From Parapristionchus giblindavisi (taxonomy: Eukaryota; Nematoda; Chromadorea; Rhabditida; Diplogasteridae), in contig CALSFV010000035.1 in NCBI GenBank assembly GCA_943737045.1, positions 682,001 through 746,000 on the forward strand: a stretch of 64,000 nt of DNA, written 5' to 3'. The position numbers were made by a program, and so were the translations under genes. Under the pieces are notes generated by a model. The model had not been told where the DNA came from and did not search any database. It saw only the letters and a list, made by a program, of their open reading frames with translations. Position 1 is the first letter of the stretch. Every line of letters starts with the position of its first letter. Positions 25,001 through 38,427 of this stretch are shown one piece after another.

Positions 25001-25262
25001 CTCTGATAAGACCAAAAGAATACCTGACACGAAAAATTTTCTGCTAGACTCAGCGTGTCATATACCAAACGAAAGAGCAAAAAATTCTGAGTATTTTGCA
25101 ACATTCCATGTTGAACAACGGCCGCTCCAGCCGAATTAACAACATTGAACCATGCATTTTTAGCATTAAAGAAATCGTGACACGCCAATATTTAATCTAA
25201 ACTTATCGTAGCATATACCACGTGAAAGAGCAAAAAATTCTGAATAATCTACACTTCAGTTC
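22045..25262 (+). repeat. 1,609-bp 5-mer SM-P(t3,+4)-G-C-S, two tandem copies
   Basis: Copy 1 starts at 22045 SM, 22366 P-front monomer of 325 bp, 22691 G, 23012 C, 23333 ST. Copy 2 starts at 23654 SM, 23975 (325 bp), 24300 G, 24621 C, 24942 SM. The 325-bp monomers are 1,609 bases apart (5 x 321 + 4). They combine tail t3 with a 4-base gain in the following A-run (A6TAAATTCTG). The fifth monomer differs at offset 162. Confidence 0.85.
22366..22690 (+). repeat. 325-bp monomer: t3 tail plus 4-base insertion
   Basis: The front is P-like (34a, 42a, 109c) with 165c and TAGCATT. The tail has a perfect 10-bp direct repeat CGTAGCATAT at 22621-22640, then four extra bases before TTCTGAATAA. Identical structure occurs at 23975; 25905 shares the t3 tail and insertion on a Cx front. 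Confidence 0.9.
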
Positions 25263-28200
25263 ATGTCAAACTGTAATCTTGTGTTGATTCCACAAAGCCC
25301 AAAATACAAAAGTAGCTTTCACTCTGATAAGACCAAAAGAATACCTGACACGAAAAATTTTCTGCTACACTCAGCGTGTCATATATCAAACGAAAGAGCA
25401 AAAAATTCTGAGTATTTTGCAACGTTCCATGTTGAACAACGGCCGCTCCAGCCGAATTAACAACATTGAACCATGCATTTTTAGCATTAAAGAATTCGTG
25501 ACACGTCAATGCTTTATCGAAACTTATCGTAGCATATACCACGTGAAAGAGCAAAAAATTCTGAATAATCTACACTTCAGTTCATGTCAAACTGTAATCT
25601 TGTGTTGATTCCACAAAGCCCAAAATACAAAAGTAGCTTTCACTCTGATAAGACCAAAAGAATACCTGACACGAAAAATTTTCTGCTAGACTCAGCGTGT
25701 CATATACCAAACGAAAGAGCAAAAAATTCTGAGTATTTTGCAACGTTCCATGTTGAACAACGGCCGCTCCAGCCGAATTAACAACATTGAATTATGCATT
25801 TTCGGCAATAAAGAATTCGTGACACGTCAATGCTTTATCGAAACTTATCGTAGCATATACCACGTGAAAGAGCAAAAAATTCTGAATAATCTACACTTCA
25901 GTTCATGTCAAACTGTAATCTTGTGTTGATTCCACAATGCCCAAAGTACAAAAGTAGCTTTCACTCTGATAAGACCAAAAGAATACCTGACATGAAAAAT
26001 TTTCTGCTAGACCCAGCGTGTCATATACCAAACGAAAGAGCAAAAAATTCTGAGTATTTTGCAACGTTCCATGTTGAACAACGGCCGCTCCAGCCGAATT
26101 AACAACATTGAACCATGCATTTTCGGCAATAAAGAATTCGTGACACGCCAATGCTTTATCGTAGCATATCGTAGCATATACCACGTGAAAGAGCAAAAAA
26201 TAAATTCTGAATAATCTACACTTCAGTTCATGTCAAACTGTAATCTTGTGTTGATTCCACAAAGCCCAAAATACAAAAGTAGCTTTCACTCTGATAAGAC
26301 CAAAAGAATACCTGACACGAAAAATATTCTGCTAGACTCAGCGTGTCATATACCAAACGAAAGAGCAAAAAATTCTGAGTATTTTGCAACGTTCCATGTT
26401 GAACAACGGCCGCTCCAGCCGAATTAACAACATTGAACCATGCATTTTTAGCATTAAAGAATTCGTGACACGTCAATGCTTTATCGAAACTTATCGTAGC
26501 ATATACCACGTGAAAGAGCAAAAAATTCTGAATAATCTACACTTCAGTTCATGTCAAACTGTAATCTTGTGTTGATTCCACAAAGCCCAAAATACAAAAG
26601 TAGCTTTCACTCTGATAAGACCAAAAGAATACCTGACACGAAAAATTTTCTGCTAGACTCAGCGTGTCATATACCAAACGAAAGAGCAAAAAATTCTGAG
26701 TATTTTGCAACATTCCATGTTGAACAACGGCCGCTCCAGCCGAATTAACAACATTGAACCATGCATTTTTAGCATTAAAGAAATCGTGACACGCCAATAT
26801 TTAATCTAAACTTATCGTAGCATATACCACGTGAAAGAGCAAAAAAATTCTGAATAATCTACACTTCAGTTCATGTCAAACTGTAATCTTGTGTTGATTC
26901 CACAAAGCCCAAAATACAAAAGTAGCTTTCACTCTGATAAGACCAAAAGAATACCTGACACGAAAAATTTTCTGCTAGACCCAGCGTGTCATATACCAAA
27001 CGAAAGAGCAAAAAATTCTGAGTATTTTGCAACGTTTCATGTTGAACAACGGCCGCTCCAGCCGAATTAACAAAATTGAATTATGCATTTTCGGCAATAA
27101 AGAATTCGTGACACGCCAATATTTAATCTAAACTTATCGTAGCATATACCACGTGAAAGAGCAAAAAATTCTGAATAATCTACACTTCAGTTCATGTCAA
27201 ACTGTAATCTTGTGTTGATTCCACAATGCCCAAAGTACAAAAGTAGCTTTCACTCTGATAAGACCAAAAGAATACCTGACATGAAAAATTTTCTGCTAGA
27301 CCCAGCGTGTCATATACCAAACGAAAGAGCAAAAAATTCTGAGTATTTTGCAACGTTCCATGTTGAACAACGGCCGCTCCAGCCGAATTAACAACATTGA
27401 ACCATGCATTTTTAGCATTAAAGAAATCGTGACACGCCAATATTTAATCTAAACTTATCGTAGCATATACCACGTGAAAGAGCAAAAAATTCTGAATAAT
27501 CTACACTTCAGTTCATGTCAAACTGTAATCTTGTGTTGATTCCACAAAGCCCAAAATACAAAAGTAGCTTTCACTCTGATAAGACCAAAAGAATACCTGA
27601 CACGAAAAATTTTCTGCTAGACTCAGCGTGTCATATACCAAACGAAAGAGCAAAAAATTCTGAGTATTTTGCAACGTTCCATGTTGAACAACGGCCGCTC
27701 CAGCCGAATTAACAACATTGAATTATGCATTTTCGGCAATAAAGAATTCGTGACACGTCAATGCTTTATCGAAACTTATCGTAGCATATACCACGTGAAA
27801 GAGCAAAAAATTCTGAATAATCTACACTTCAGTTCATGTCAAACTGTAATCTTGTGTTGATTCCACAATGCCCAAAGTACAAAAGTAGCTTTCACTCTGA
27901 TAAGACCAAAAGAATACCTGACATGAAAAATTTTCTGCTAGACCCAGCGTGTCATATACCAAACGAAAGAGCAAAAAATTCTGAGTATTTTGCAACGTTC
28001 CATGTTGAACAACGGCCGCTCCAGCCGAATTAACAACATTGAACCATGCATTTTTAGCATTAAAGAAATCGTGACACGCCAATATTTAATCTAAACTTAT
28101 CGTAGCATATACCACGTGAAAGAGCAAAAAATTCTGAATAATCTACACTTCAGTTCATGTCAAACTGTAATCTTGTGTTGATTCCACAAAGCCCAAAATA

Positions 28201-28798
28201 CAAAAGTAGCTTTCACTCTGATAAGACCAAAAGAATACCTGACACGAAAAATTTTCTGCTAGACTCAGCGTGTCATATACCAAACGAAAGAGCAAAAAAT
28301 TCTGAGTATTTTGCAACATTCCATGTTGAACAACGGCCGCTCCAGCCGAATTAACAACATTGAACCATGCATTTTTAGCATTAAAGAAATCGTGACACGC
28401 CAATATTTAATCTAAACTTATCGTAGCATATACCACGTGAAAGAGCAAAAAATTCTGAATAATCTACACTTCAGTTCATGTCAAACTGTAATCTTGTGTT
28501 GATTCCACAATGCCCAAAATACAAAAGTAGCTTTCACTCTGATAAGACCAAAAGAATACCTGACACGAAAAATTTTCTGCTACACTCAGCGTGTCATATA
28601 TCAAACGAAAGAGCAAAAAATTCTGAGTATTTTGCAACGTTCCATGTTGAACAACGGCCGCTCCAGCCGAATTAACAACATTGAACCATGCATTTTCGGC
28701 AATAAAGAATTCGTGACACGCCAATGCTTTATCGTAGCATATCGTAGCATATACCACGTGAAAGAGCAAAAAATTCTGAATAATCTACACTTCAGTTC
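25263..28798 (+). repeat. Mixed monomers H-G-Cx-E-SM-P-C-G-C-SM-(C/H)
   Basis: Starts are 25263 H, 25584 G, 25905 Cx (t3, 325 bp), 26230 E (t2), 26551 SM (322 bp, A7), 26873 P, 27194 C, 27515 G, 27836 C, 28157 SM and 28478. The last is a mosaic: 34t as in C, then 42a, 106c and 124t as in H, then cgg tail with t3. Its first junction lies between 28511 and 28519. Confidence 0.8.
26551..26872 (+). repeat. 322-bp SM monomer with A7 run
   Basis: The A-run at offset 291 has seven A. The same gain is in the SM monomers at 53836, 56726, 58011, 61543 and 62828. Those five are each followed by an H monomer, while this one is followed by P, so it may be an independent slippage. Confidence 0.85.
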
Positions 28799-31045
28799 AT
28801 GTCAAACTGTAATCTTGTGTTGATTCCACAATGCCCAAAGTACAAAAGTAGCTTTCACTCTGATAAGACCAAAAGAATACCTGACATGAAATATTTTCTG
28901 CTAGACCCAGCGTGTCATATACCAAACGAAAGAGCAAAAAATTCTGAGTATTTTGCAACGTTCCATGTTGAACAACGGCCGCTCCAGCCGAATTAACAAC
29001 ATTGAACCATGCATTTTTAGCATTAAAGAAATCGTGACACGCCAATATTTAATCTAAACTTATCGTAGCATATACCACGTGAAAGAGCAAAAAATTCTGA
29101 ATAATCTACACTTCAGTTCATGTCAAACTGTAATCTTGTGTTGATTCCACAAAGCCCAAAATACAAAAGTAGCTTTCACTCTGATAAGACCAAAAGAATA
29201 CCTGACACGAAAAATTTTCTGCTAGACTCAGCGTGTCATATACCAAACGAAAGAGCAAAAAATTCTGAGTATTTTGCAACATTCCATGTTGAACAACGGC
29301 CGCTCCAGCCGAATTAACAACATTGAACCATGCATTTTTAGCATTAAAGAAATCGTGACACGCCAATATTTAATCTAAACTTATCGTAGCATATACCACG
29401 TGAAAGAGCAAAAAATTCTGAATAATCTACACTTCAGTTCATGTCAAACTGTAATCTTGTGTTGATTCCACAATGCCCAAAGTACAAAAGTAGCTTTCAC
29501 TCTGATAAGACCAAAAGAATACCTGACATGAAATATTTTCTGCTAGACCCAGCGTGTCATATACCAAACGAAAGAGCAAAAAATTCTGAGTATTTTGCAA
29601 CGTTCCATGTTGAACAACGGCCGCTCCAGCCGAATTAACAACATTGAACCATGCATTTTTAGCATTAAAGAAATCGTGACACGCCAATATTTAATCTAAA
29701 CTTATCGTAGCATATACCACGTGAAAGAGCAAAAAATTCTGAATAATCTACACTTCAGTTCATGTCAAACTGTAATCTTGTGTTGATTCCACAAAGCCCA
29801 AAATACAAAAGTAGCTTTCACTCTGATAAGACCAAAAGAATACCTGACACGAAAAATTTTCTGCTAGACTCAGCGTGTCATATACCAAACGAAAGAGCAA
29901 AAAATTCTGAGTATTTCGCAACATTCCATGTTGAACAACGGCCGCTCCAGCCGAATTAACAACATTGAACCATGCATTTTTAGCATTAAAGAAATCGTGA
30001 CACGCCAATATTTAATCTAAACTTATCGTAGCATATACCACGTGAAAGAGCAAAAAATTCTGAATAATCTACACTTCAGTTCATGTCAAACTGTAATCTT
30101 GTGTTGATTCCACAAAGCCCAAAATACAAAAGTAGCTTTCACTCTGATAAGACCAAAAGAATACCTGACACGAAAAATTTTCTGCTAGACCCAGCGTGTC
30201 ATATACCAAACGAAAGAGCAAAAAATTCTGAGTATTTTGCAACGTTTCATGTTGAACAACGGCCGCTCCAGCCGAATTAACAAAATTGAATTATGCATTT
30301 TCGGCAATAAAGAATTCGTGACACGCCAATATTTAATCTAAACTTATCGTAGCATATACCACGTGAAAGAGCAAAAAATTCTGAATAATCTACACTTCAG
30401 TTCATGTCAAACTGTAATCTTGTGCTGATTCCACAAAGCCCAAAATACAAAAGTAGCTTTCACTCTGATAAGACCAAAAGAATACCTGACACGAAAAATT
30501 TTCTGCTAGACTCAGCGTGTCATATACCAAACGAAAGAGCAAAAAATTCTGAGTATTTTGCAACATTCCATGTTGAACAACGGCCGCTCCAGCCGAATTA
30601 ACAACATTGAACCATGCATTTTTAGCATTAAAGAAATCGTGACACGCCAATATTTAATCTAAACTTATCGTAGCATATACCACGTGAAAGAGCAAAAAAT
30701 TCTGAATAATCTACACTTCAGTTCATGTCAAACTGTAATCTTGTGTTGATTCCACAATGCCCAAAGTACAAAAGTAGCTTTCACTCTGATAAGACCAAAA
30801 GAATACCTGACATGAAAAATTTTCTGCTAGACCCAGCGTGTCATATACCAAACGAAAGAGCAAAAAATTCTGAGTATTTTGCAACGTTCCATGTTGAACA
30901 ACGGCCGCTCCAGCCGAATTAACAACATTGAACCATGCATTTTTAGCATTAAAGAAATCGTGACACGCCAATATTTAATCTAAACTTATCGTAGCATATA
31001 CCACGTGAAAGAGCAAAAAATTCTGAATAATCTACACTTCAGTTC
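28799..31045 (+). repeat. Block Y-SM-Y-SMr-P-SA-C
   Basis: Starts are 28799 Y, 29120 SM, 29441 Y, 29762 SMr, 30083 P, 30404 SA and 30725 C. SMr has 156c (TATTTCGC) and SA has 22c (TGTGCTGATT). Nearly the same order, with one more Y, returns at 34577-36822, so a 7-monomer segment has been copied about 5.8 to 6.1 kb away. Confidence 0.8.
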
Positions 31046-33934
31046 ATGTCAAACTGTAATCTTGTGTTGATTCCACAAAGCCCAAAATACAAAAGTAGCT
31101 TTCACTCTGATAAGACCAAAAGAATACCTGACACGAAAAATTTTCTGCTAGACTCAGCGTGTCATATACCAAACGAAAGAGCAAAAAATTCTGAGTATTT
31201 TGCAACGTTCCATGTTGAACAACGGCCGCTCCAGCCGAATTAGCAACATTGAATTATGCATTTTCGGCAATAAAGAATTCGTGACACGTCAATGCTTTAT
31301 CGAAACTTATCGTAGCATATACCACGTGAAAGAGCAAAAAATTCTGAATAATCTACACTTCAGTTCATGTCAAACTGTAATCTTGTGTTGATTCCACAAT
31401 GCCCAAAGTACAAAAGTAGCTTTCACTCTGATAAGACCAAAAGAATACCTGACATGAAAAATTTTCTGCTAGACCCAGCGTGTCATATACCAAACGAAAG
31501 AGCAAAAAATTCTGAGTATTTTGCAACGTTCCATGTTGAACAACGGCCGCTCCAGCCGAATTAACAACATTGAACCATGCATTTTTAGCATTAAAGAATT
31601 CGTGACACGTCAATGCTTTATCGAAACTTATCGTAGCATATACCACGTGAAAGAGCAAAAAATTCTGAATAATCTACACTTCAGTTCATGTCAAACTGTA
31701 ATCTTGTGTTGATTCCACAATGCCCAAAGTACAAAAGTAGCTTTCACTCTGATAAGACCAAAAGAATACCTGACATGAAAAATTTTCTGCTAGACCCAGC
31801 GTGTCATATACCAAACGAAAGAGCAAAAAATTCTGAGTATTTTGCAACGTTCCATGTTGAACAACGGCCGCTCCAGCCGAATTAACAACATTGAACCATG
31901 CATTTTTAGCATTAAAGAAATCGTGACACGCCAATATTTAATCTAAACTTATCGTAGCATATACCACGTGAAAGAGCAAAAAATTCTGAATAATCTACAC
32001 TTCAGTTCATGTCAAACTGTAATCTTGTGTTGATTCCACAAAGCCCAAAATACAAAAGTAGCTTTCACTCTGATAAGACCAAAAGAATACCTGACACGAA
32101 AAATTTTCTGCTAGACTCAGCGTGTCATATACCAAACGAAAGAGCAAAAAATTCTGAGTATTTTGCAACGTTCCATGTTGAACAACGGCCGCTCCAGCCG
32201 AATTAGCAACATTGAATTATGCATTTTCGGCAATAAAGAATTCGTGACACGTCAATGCTTTATCGAAACTTATCGTAGCATATACCACGTGAAAGAGCAA
32301 AAAATTCTGAATAATCTACACTTCAGTTCATGTCAAACTGTAATCTTGTGTTGATTCCACAATGCCCAAAGTACAAAAGTAGCTTTCACTCTGATAAGAC
32401 CAAAAGAATACCTGACATGAAAAATTTTCTGCTAGACCCAGCGTGTCATATACCAAACGAAAGAGCAAAAAATTCTGAGTATTTTGCAACGTTCCATGTT
32501 GAACAACGGCCGCTCCAGCCGAATTAACAACATTGAACCATGCATTTTTAGCATTAAAGAATTCGTGACACGTCAATGCTTTATCGAAACTTATCGTAGC
32601 ATATACCACGTGAAAGAGCAAAAAATTCTGAATAATCTACACTTCAGTTCATGTCAAACTGTAATCTTGTGTTGATTCCACAATGCCCAAAGTACAAAAG
32701 TAGCTTTCACTCTGATAAGACCAAAAGAATACCTGACATGAAAAATTTTCTGCTAGACCCAGCGTGTCATATACCAAACGAAAGAGCAAAAAATTCTGAG
32801 TATTTTGCAACGTTCCATGTTGAACAACGGCCGCTCCAGCCGAATTAACAACATTGAACCATGCATTTTTAGCATTAAAGAAATCGTGACACGCCAATAT
32901 TTAATCTAAACTTATCGTAGCATATACCACGTGAAAGAGCAAAAAATTCTGAATAATCTACACTTCAGTTCATGTCAAACTGTAATCTTGTGTTGATTCC
33001 ACAAAGCCCAAAATACAAAAGTAGCTTTCACTCTGATAAGACCAAAAGAATACCTGACACGAAAAATTTTCTGCTAGACTCAGCGTGTCATATACCAAAC
33101 GAAAGAGCAAAAAATTCTGAGTATTTTGCAACGTTCCATGTTGAACAACGGCCGCTCCAGCCGAATTAGCAACATTGAATTATGCATTTTCGGCAATAAA
33201 GAATTCGTGACACGTCAATGCTTTATCGAAACTTATCGTAGCATATACCACGTGAAAGAGCAAAAAATTCTGAATAATCTACACTTCAGTTCATGTCAAA
33301 CTGTAATCTTGTGTTGATTCCACAATGCCCAAAGTACAAAAGTAGCTTTCACTCTGATAAGACCAAAAGAATACCTGACATGAAAAATTTTCTGCTAGAC
33401 CCAGCGTGTCATATACCAAACGAAAGAGCAAAAAATTCTGAGTATTTTGCAACGTTCCATGTTGAACAACGGCCGCTCCAGCCGAATTAACAACATTGAA
33501 CCATGCATTTTTAGCATTAAAGAATTCGTGACACGTCAATGCTTTATCGAAACTTATCGTAGCATATACCACGTGAAAGAGCAAAAAATTCTGAATAATC
33601 TACACTTCAGTTCATGTCAAACTGTAATCTTGTGTTGATTCCACAATGCCCAAAGTACAAAAGTAGCTTTCACTCTGATAAGACCAAAAGAATACCTGAC
33701 ATGAAAAATTTTCTGCTAGACCCAGCGTGTCATATACCAAACGAAAGAGCAAAAAATTCTGAGTATTTTGCAACGTTCCATGTTGAACAACGGCCGCTCC
33801 AGCCGAATTAACAACATTGAACCATGCATTTTTAGCATTAAAGAAATCGTGACACGCCAATATTTAATCTAAACTTATCGTAGCATATACCACGTGAAAG
33901 AGCAAAAAATTCTGAATAATCTACACTTCAGTTC
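31046..33934 (+). repeat. 963-bp 3-mer Gr-C(t2)-C, three tandem copies
   Basis: Units start at 31046, 32009 and 32972. Each has a Gr monomer with 198g (31243, 32206, 33169; GAATTAGCAAC), a C monomer with the t2 tail, then a C monomer with t1. The 198g change is private to these three copies. I saw no difference between the three units, which points to very recent amplification. The G at 33935 resembles Gr but lacks 198g. Confidence 0.9.
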
Positions 33935-35859
33935 ATGTCAAACTGTAATCTTGTGTTGATTCCACAAAGCCCAAAATACAAAAGTAGCTTTCACTCTGAT
34001 AAGACCAAAAGAATACCTGACACGAAAAATTTTCTGCTAGACTCAGCGTGTCATATACCAAACGAAAGAGCAAAAAATTCTGAGTATTTTGCAACGTTCC
34101 ATGTTGAACAACGGCCGCTCCAGCCGAATTAACAACATTGAATTATGCATTTTCGGCAATAAAGAATTCGTGACACGTCAATGCTTTATCGAAACTTATC
34201 GTAGCATATACCACGTGAAAGAGCAAAAAATTCTGAATAATCTACACTTCAGTTCATGTCAAACTGTAATCTTGTGTTGATTCCACAATGCCCAAAGTAC
34301 AAAAGTAGCTTTCACTCTGATAAGACCAAAAGAATACCTGACATGAAAAATTTTCTGCTAGACCCAGCGTGTCATATACCAAACGAAAGAGCAAAAAATT
34401 CTGAGTATTTTGCAACGTTCCATGTTGAACAACGGCCGCTCCAGCCGAATTAACAACATTGAACCATGCATTTTCGGCAATAAAGAATTCGTGACACGCC
34501 AATGCTTTATCGTAGCATATCGTAGCATATACCACGTGAAAGAGCAAAAAATTCTGAATAATCTACACTTCAGTTCATGTCAAACTGTAATCTTGTGTTG
34601 ATTCCACAATGCCCAAAGTACAAAAGTAGCTTTCACTCTGATAAGACCAAAAGAATACCTGACATGAAATATTTTCTGCTAGACCCAGCGTGTCATATAC
34701 CAAACGAAAGAGCAAAAAATTCTGAGTATTTTGCAACGTTCCATGTTGAACAACGGCCGCTCCAGCCGAATTAACAACATTGAACCATGCATTTTTAGCA
34801 TTAAAGAAATCGTGACACGCCAATATTTAATCTAAACTTATCGTAGCATATACCACGTGAAAGAGCAAAAAATTCTGAATAATCTACACTTCAGTTCATG
34901 TCAAACTGTAATCTTGTGTTGATTCCACAAAGCCCAAAATACAAAAGTAGCTTTCACTCTGATAAGACCAAAAGAATACCTGACACGAAAAATTTTCTGC
35001 TAGACTCAGCGTGTCATATACCAAACGAAAGAGCAAAAAATTCTGAGTATTTTGCAACATTCCATGTTGAACAACGGCCGCTCCAGCCGAATTAACAACA
35101 ATGAACCATGCATTTTTAGCATTAAAGAAATCGTGACACGCCAATATTTAATCTAAACTTATCGTAGCATATACCACGTGAAAGAGCAAAAAATTCTGAA
35201 TAATCTACACTTCAGTTCATGTCAAACTGTAATCTTGTGTTGATTCCACAATGCCCAAAGTACAAAAGTAGCTTTCACTCTGATAAGACCAAAAGAATAC
35301 CTGACATGAAATATTTTCTGCTAGACCCAGCGTGTCATATACCAAACGAAAGAGCAAAAAATTCTGAGTATTTTGCAACGTTCCATGTTGAACAACGGCC
35401 GCTCCAGCCGAATTAACAACATTGAACCATGCATTTTTAGCATTAAAGAAATCGTGACACGCCAATATTTAATCTAAACTTATCGTAGCATATACCACGT
35501 GAAAGAGCAAAAAATTCTGAATAATCTACACTTCAGTTCATGTCAAACTGTAATCTTGTGTTGATTCCACAATGCCCAAAGTACAAAAGTAGCTTTCACT
35601 CTGATAAGACCAAAAGAATACCTGACATGAAATATTTTCTGCTAGACCCAGCGTGTCATATACCAAACGAAAGAGCAAAAAATTCTGAGTATTTTGCAAC
35701 GTTCCATGTTGAACAACGGCCGCTCCAGCCGAATTAACAACATTGAACCATGCATTTTTAGCATTAAAGAAATCGTGACACGCCAATATTAATCTAAACT
35801 TATCGTAGCATATACCACGTGAAAGAGCAAAAAATTCTGAATAATCTACACTTCAGTTC
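33935..35859 (+). repeat. Block G-Cx-Y-SM-Y-Y
   Basis: Starts are 33935 G, 34256 Cx with t3 (321 bp, no insertion), 34577 Y, 34898 SM, 35219 Y and 35540 Y. The last is 320 bp because one T is missing in CCAATATTAATC near 35785. The two adjacent Y copies look like a single-monomer duplication relative to 28799-29761. Confidence 0.8.
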
Positions 35860-38427
35860 ATGTCAAACTGTAATCTTGTGTTGATTCCACAAAGCCCAAA
35901 ATACAAAAGTAGCTTTCACTCTGATAAGACCAAAAGAATACCTGACACGAAAAATTTTCTGCTAGACTCAGCGTGTCATATACCAAACGAAAGAGCAAAA
36001 AATTCTGAGTATTTCGCAACATTCCATGTTGAACAACGGCCGCTCCAGCCGAATTAACAACATTGAACCATGCATTTTTAGCATTAAAGAAATCGTGACA
36101 CGCCAATATTTAATCTAAACTTATCGTAGCATATACCACGTGAAAGAGCAAAAAATTCTGAATAATCTACACTTCAGTTCATGTCAAACTGTAATCTTGT
36201 GTTGATTCCACAAAGCCCAAAATACAAAAGTAGCTTTCACTCTGATAAGACCAAAAGAATACCTGACACGAAAAATTTTCTGCTAGACCCAGCGTGTCAT
36301 ATACCAAACGAAAGAGCAAAAAATTCTGAGTATTTTGCAACGTTTCATGTTGAACAACGGCCGCTCCAGCCGAATTAACAAAATTGAATTATGCATTTTC
36401 GGCAATAAAGAATTCGTGACACGCCAATATTTAATCTAAACTTATCGTAGCATATACCACGTGAAAGAGCAAAAAATTCTGAATAATCTACACTTCAGTT
36501 CATGTCAAACTGTAATCTTGTGCTGATTCCACAAAGCCCAAAATACAAAAGTAGCTTTCACTCTGATAAGACCAAAAGAATACCTGACACGAAAAATTTT
36601 CTGCTAGACTCAGCGTGTCATATACCAAACGAAAGAGCAAAAAATTCTGAGTATTTTGCAACATTCCATGTTGAACAACGGCCGCTCCAGCCGAATTAAC
36701 AACATTGAACCATGCATTTTTAGCATTAAAGAAATCGTGACACGCCAATATTTAATCTAAACTTATCGTAGCATATACCACGTGAAAGAGCAAAAAATTC
36801 TGAATAATCTACACTTCAGTTCATGTCAAACTGTAATCTTGTGTTGATTCCACAATGCCCAAAGTACAAAAGTAGCTTTCACTCTGATAAGACCAAAAGA
36901 ATACCTGACATGAAATATTTTCTGCTAGACCCAGCGTGTCATATACCAAACGAAAGAGCAAAAAATTCTGAGTATTTTGCAACGTTCCATGTTGAACAAC
37001 GGCCGCTCCAGCCGAATTAACAACATTGAACCATGCATTTTTAGCATTAAAGAAATCGTGACACGCCAATATTTAATCTAAACTTATCGTAGCATATACC
37101 ACGTGAAAGAGCAAAAAATTCTGAATAATCTACACTTCAGTTCATGTCAAACTGTAATCTTGTGTTGATTCCACAATGCCCAAAGTACAAAAGTAGCTTT
37201 CACTCTGATAAGACCAAAAGAATACCTGACATGAAATATTTTCTGCTAGACCCAGCGTGTCATATACCAAACGAAAGAGCAAAAAATTCTGAGTATTTTG
37301 CAACGTTCCATGTTGAACAACGGCCGCTCCAGCCGAATTAACAACATTGAACCATGCATTTTTAGCATTAAAGAAATCGTGACACGCCAATATTTAATCT
37401 AAACTTATCGTAGCATATACCACGTGAAAGAGCAAAAAATTCTGAATAATCTACACTTCAGTTCATGTCAAACTGTAATCTTGTGTTGATTCCACAAAGC
37501 CCAAAATACAAAAGTAGCTTTCACTCTGATAAGACCAAAAGAATACCTGACACGAAAAATTTTCTGCTAGACTCAGCGTGTCATATACCAAACGAAAGAG
37601 CAAAAAATTCTGAGTATTTCGCAACATTCCATGTTGAACAACGGCCGCTCCAGCCGAATTAACAACATTGAACCATGCATTTTTAGCATTAAAGAAATCG
37701 TGACACGCCAATATTTAATCTAAACTTATCGTAGCATATACCACGTGAAAGAGCAAAAAATTCTGAATAATCTACACTTCAGTTCATGTCAAACTGTAAT
37801 CTTGTGTTGATTCCACAAAGCCCAAAATACAAAAGTAGCTTTCACTCTGATAAGACCAAAAGAATACCTGACACGAAAAATTTTCTGCTAGACCCAGCGT
37901 GTCATATACCAAACGAAAGAGCAAAAAATTCTGAGTATTTTGCAACGTTTCATGTTGAACAACGGCCGCTCCAGCCGAATTAACAAAATTGAATTATGCA
38001 TTTTCGGCAATAAAGAATTCGTGACACGCCAATATTTAATCTAAACTTATCGTAGCATATACCACGTGAAAGAGCAAAAAATTCTGAATAATCTACACTT
38101 CAGTTCATGTCAAACTGTAATCTTGTGCTGATTCCACAAAGCCCAAAATACAAAAGTAGCTTTCACTCTGATAAGACCAAAAGAATACCTGACACGAAAA
38201 ATTTTCTGCTAGACTCAGCGTGTCATATACCAAACGAAAGAGCAAAAAATTCTGAGTATTTTGCAACATTCCATGTTGAACAACGGCCGCTCCAGCCGAA
38301 TTAACAACATTGAACCATGCATTTTTAGCATTAAAGAAATCGTGACACGCCAATATTTAATCTAAACTTATCGTAGCATATACCACGTGAAAGAGCAAAA
38401 AATTCTGAATAATCTACACTTCAGTTC
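35860..38427 (+). repeat. 1,605-bp 5-mer SMr-P-SA-Y-Y, one full and one partial copy
   Basis: Copy 1 starts at 35860 SMr, 36181 P, 36502 SA, 36823 Y, 37144 Y. Copy 2 starts at 37465 SMr, 37786 P, 38107 SA and then continues into a Y/SMr hybrid. The three private classes keep the same order and spacing. SMr-P-SA also stands at 29762-30724. Confidence 0.85.
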
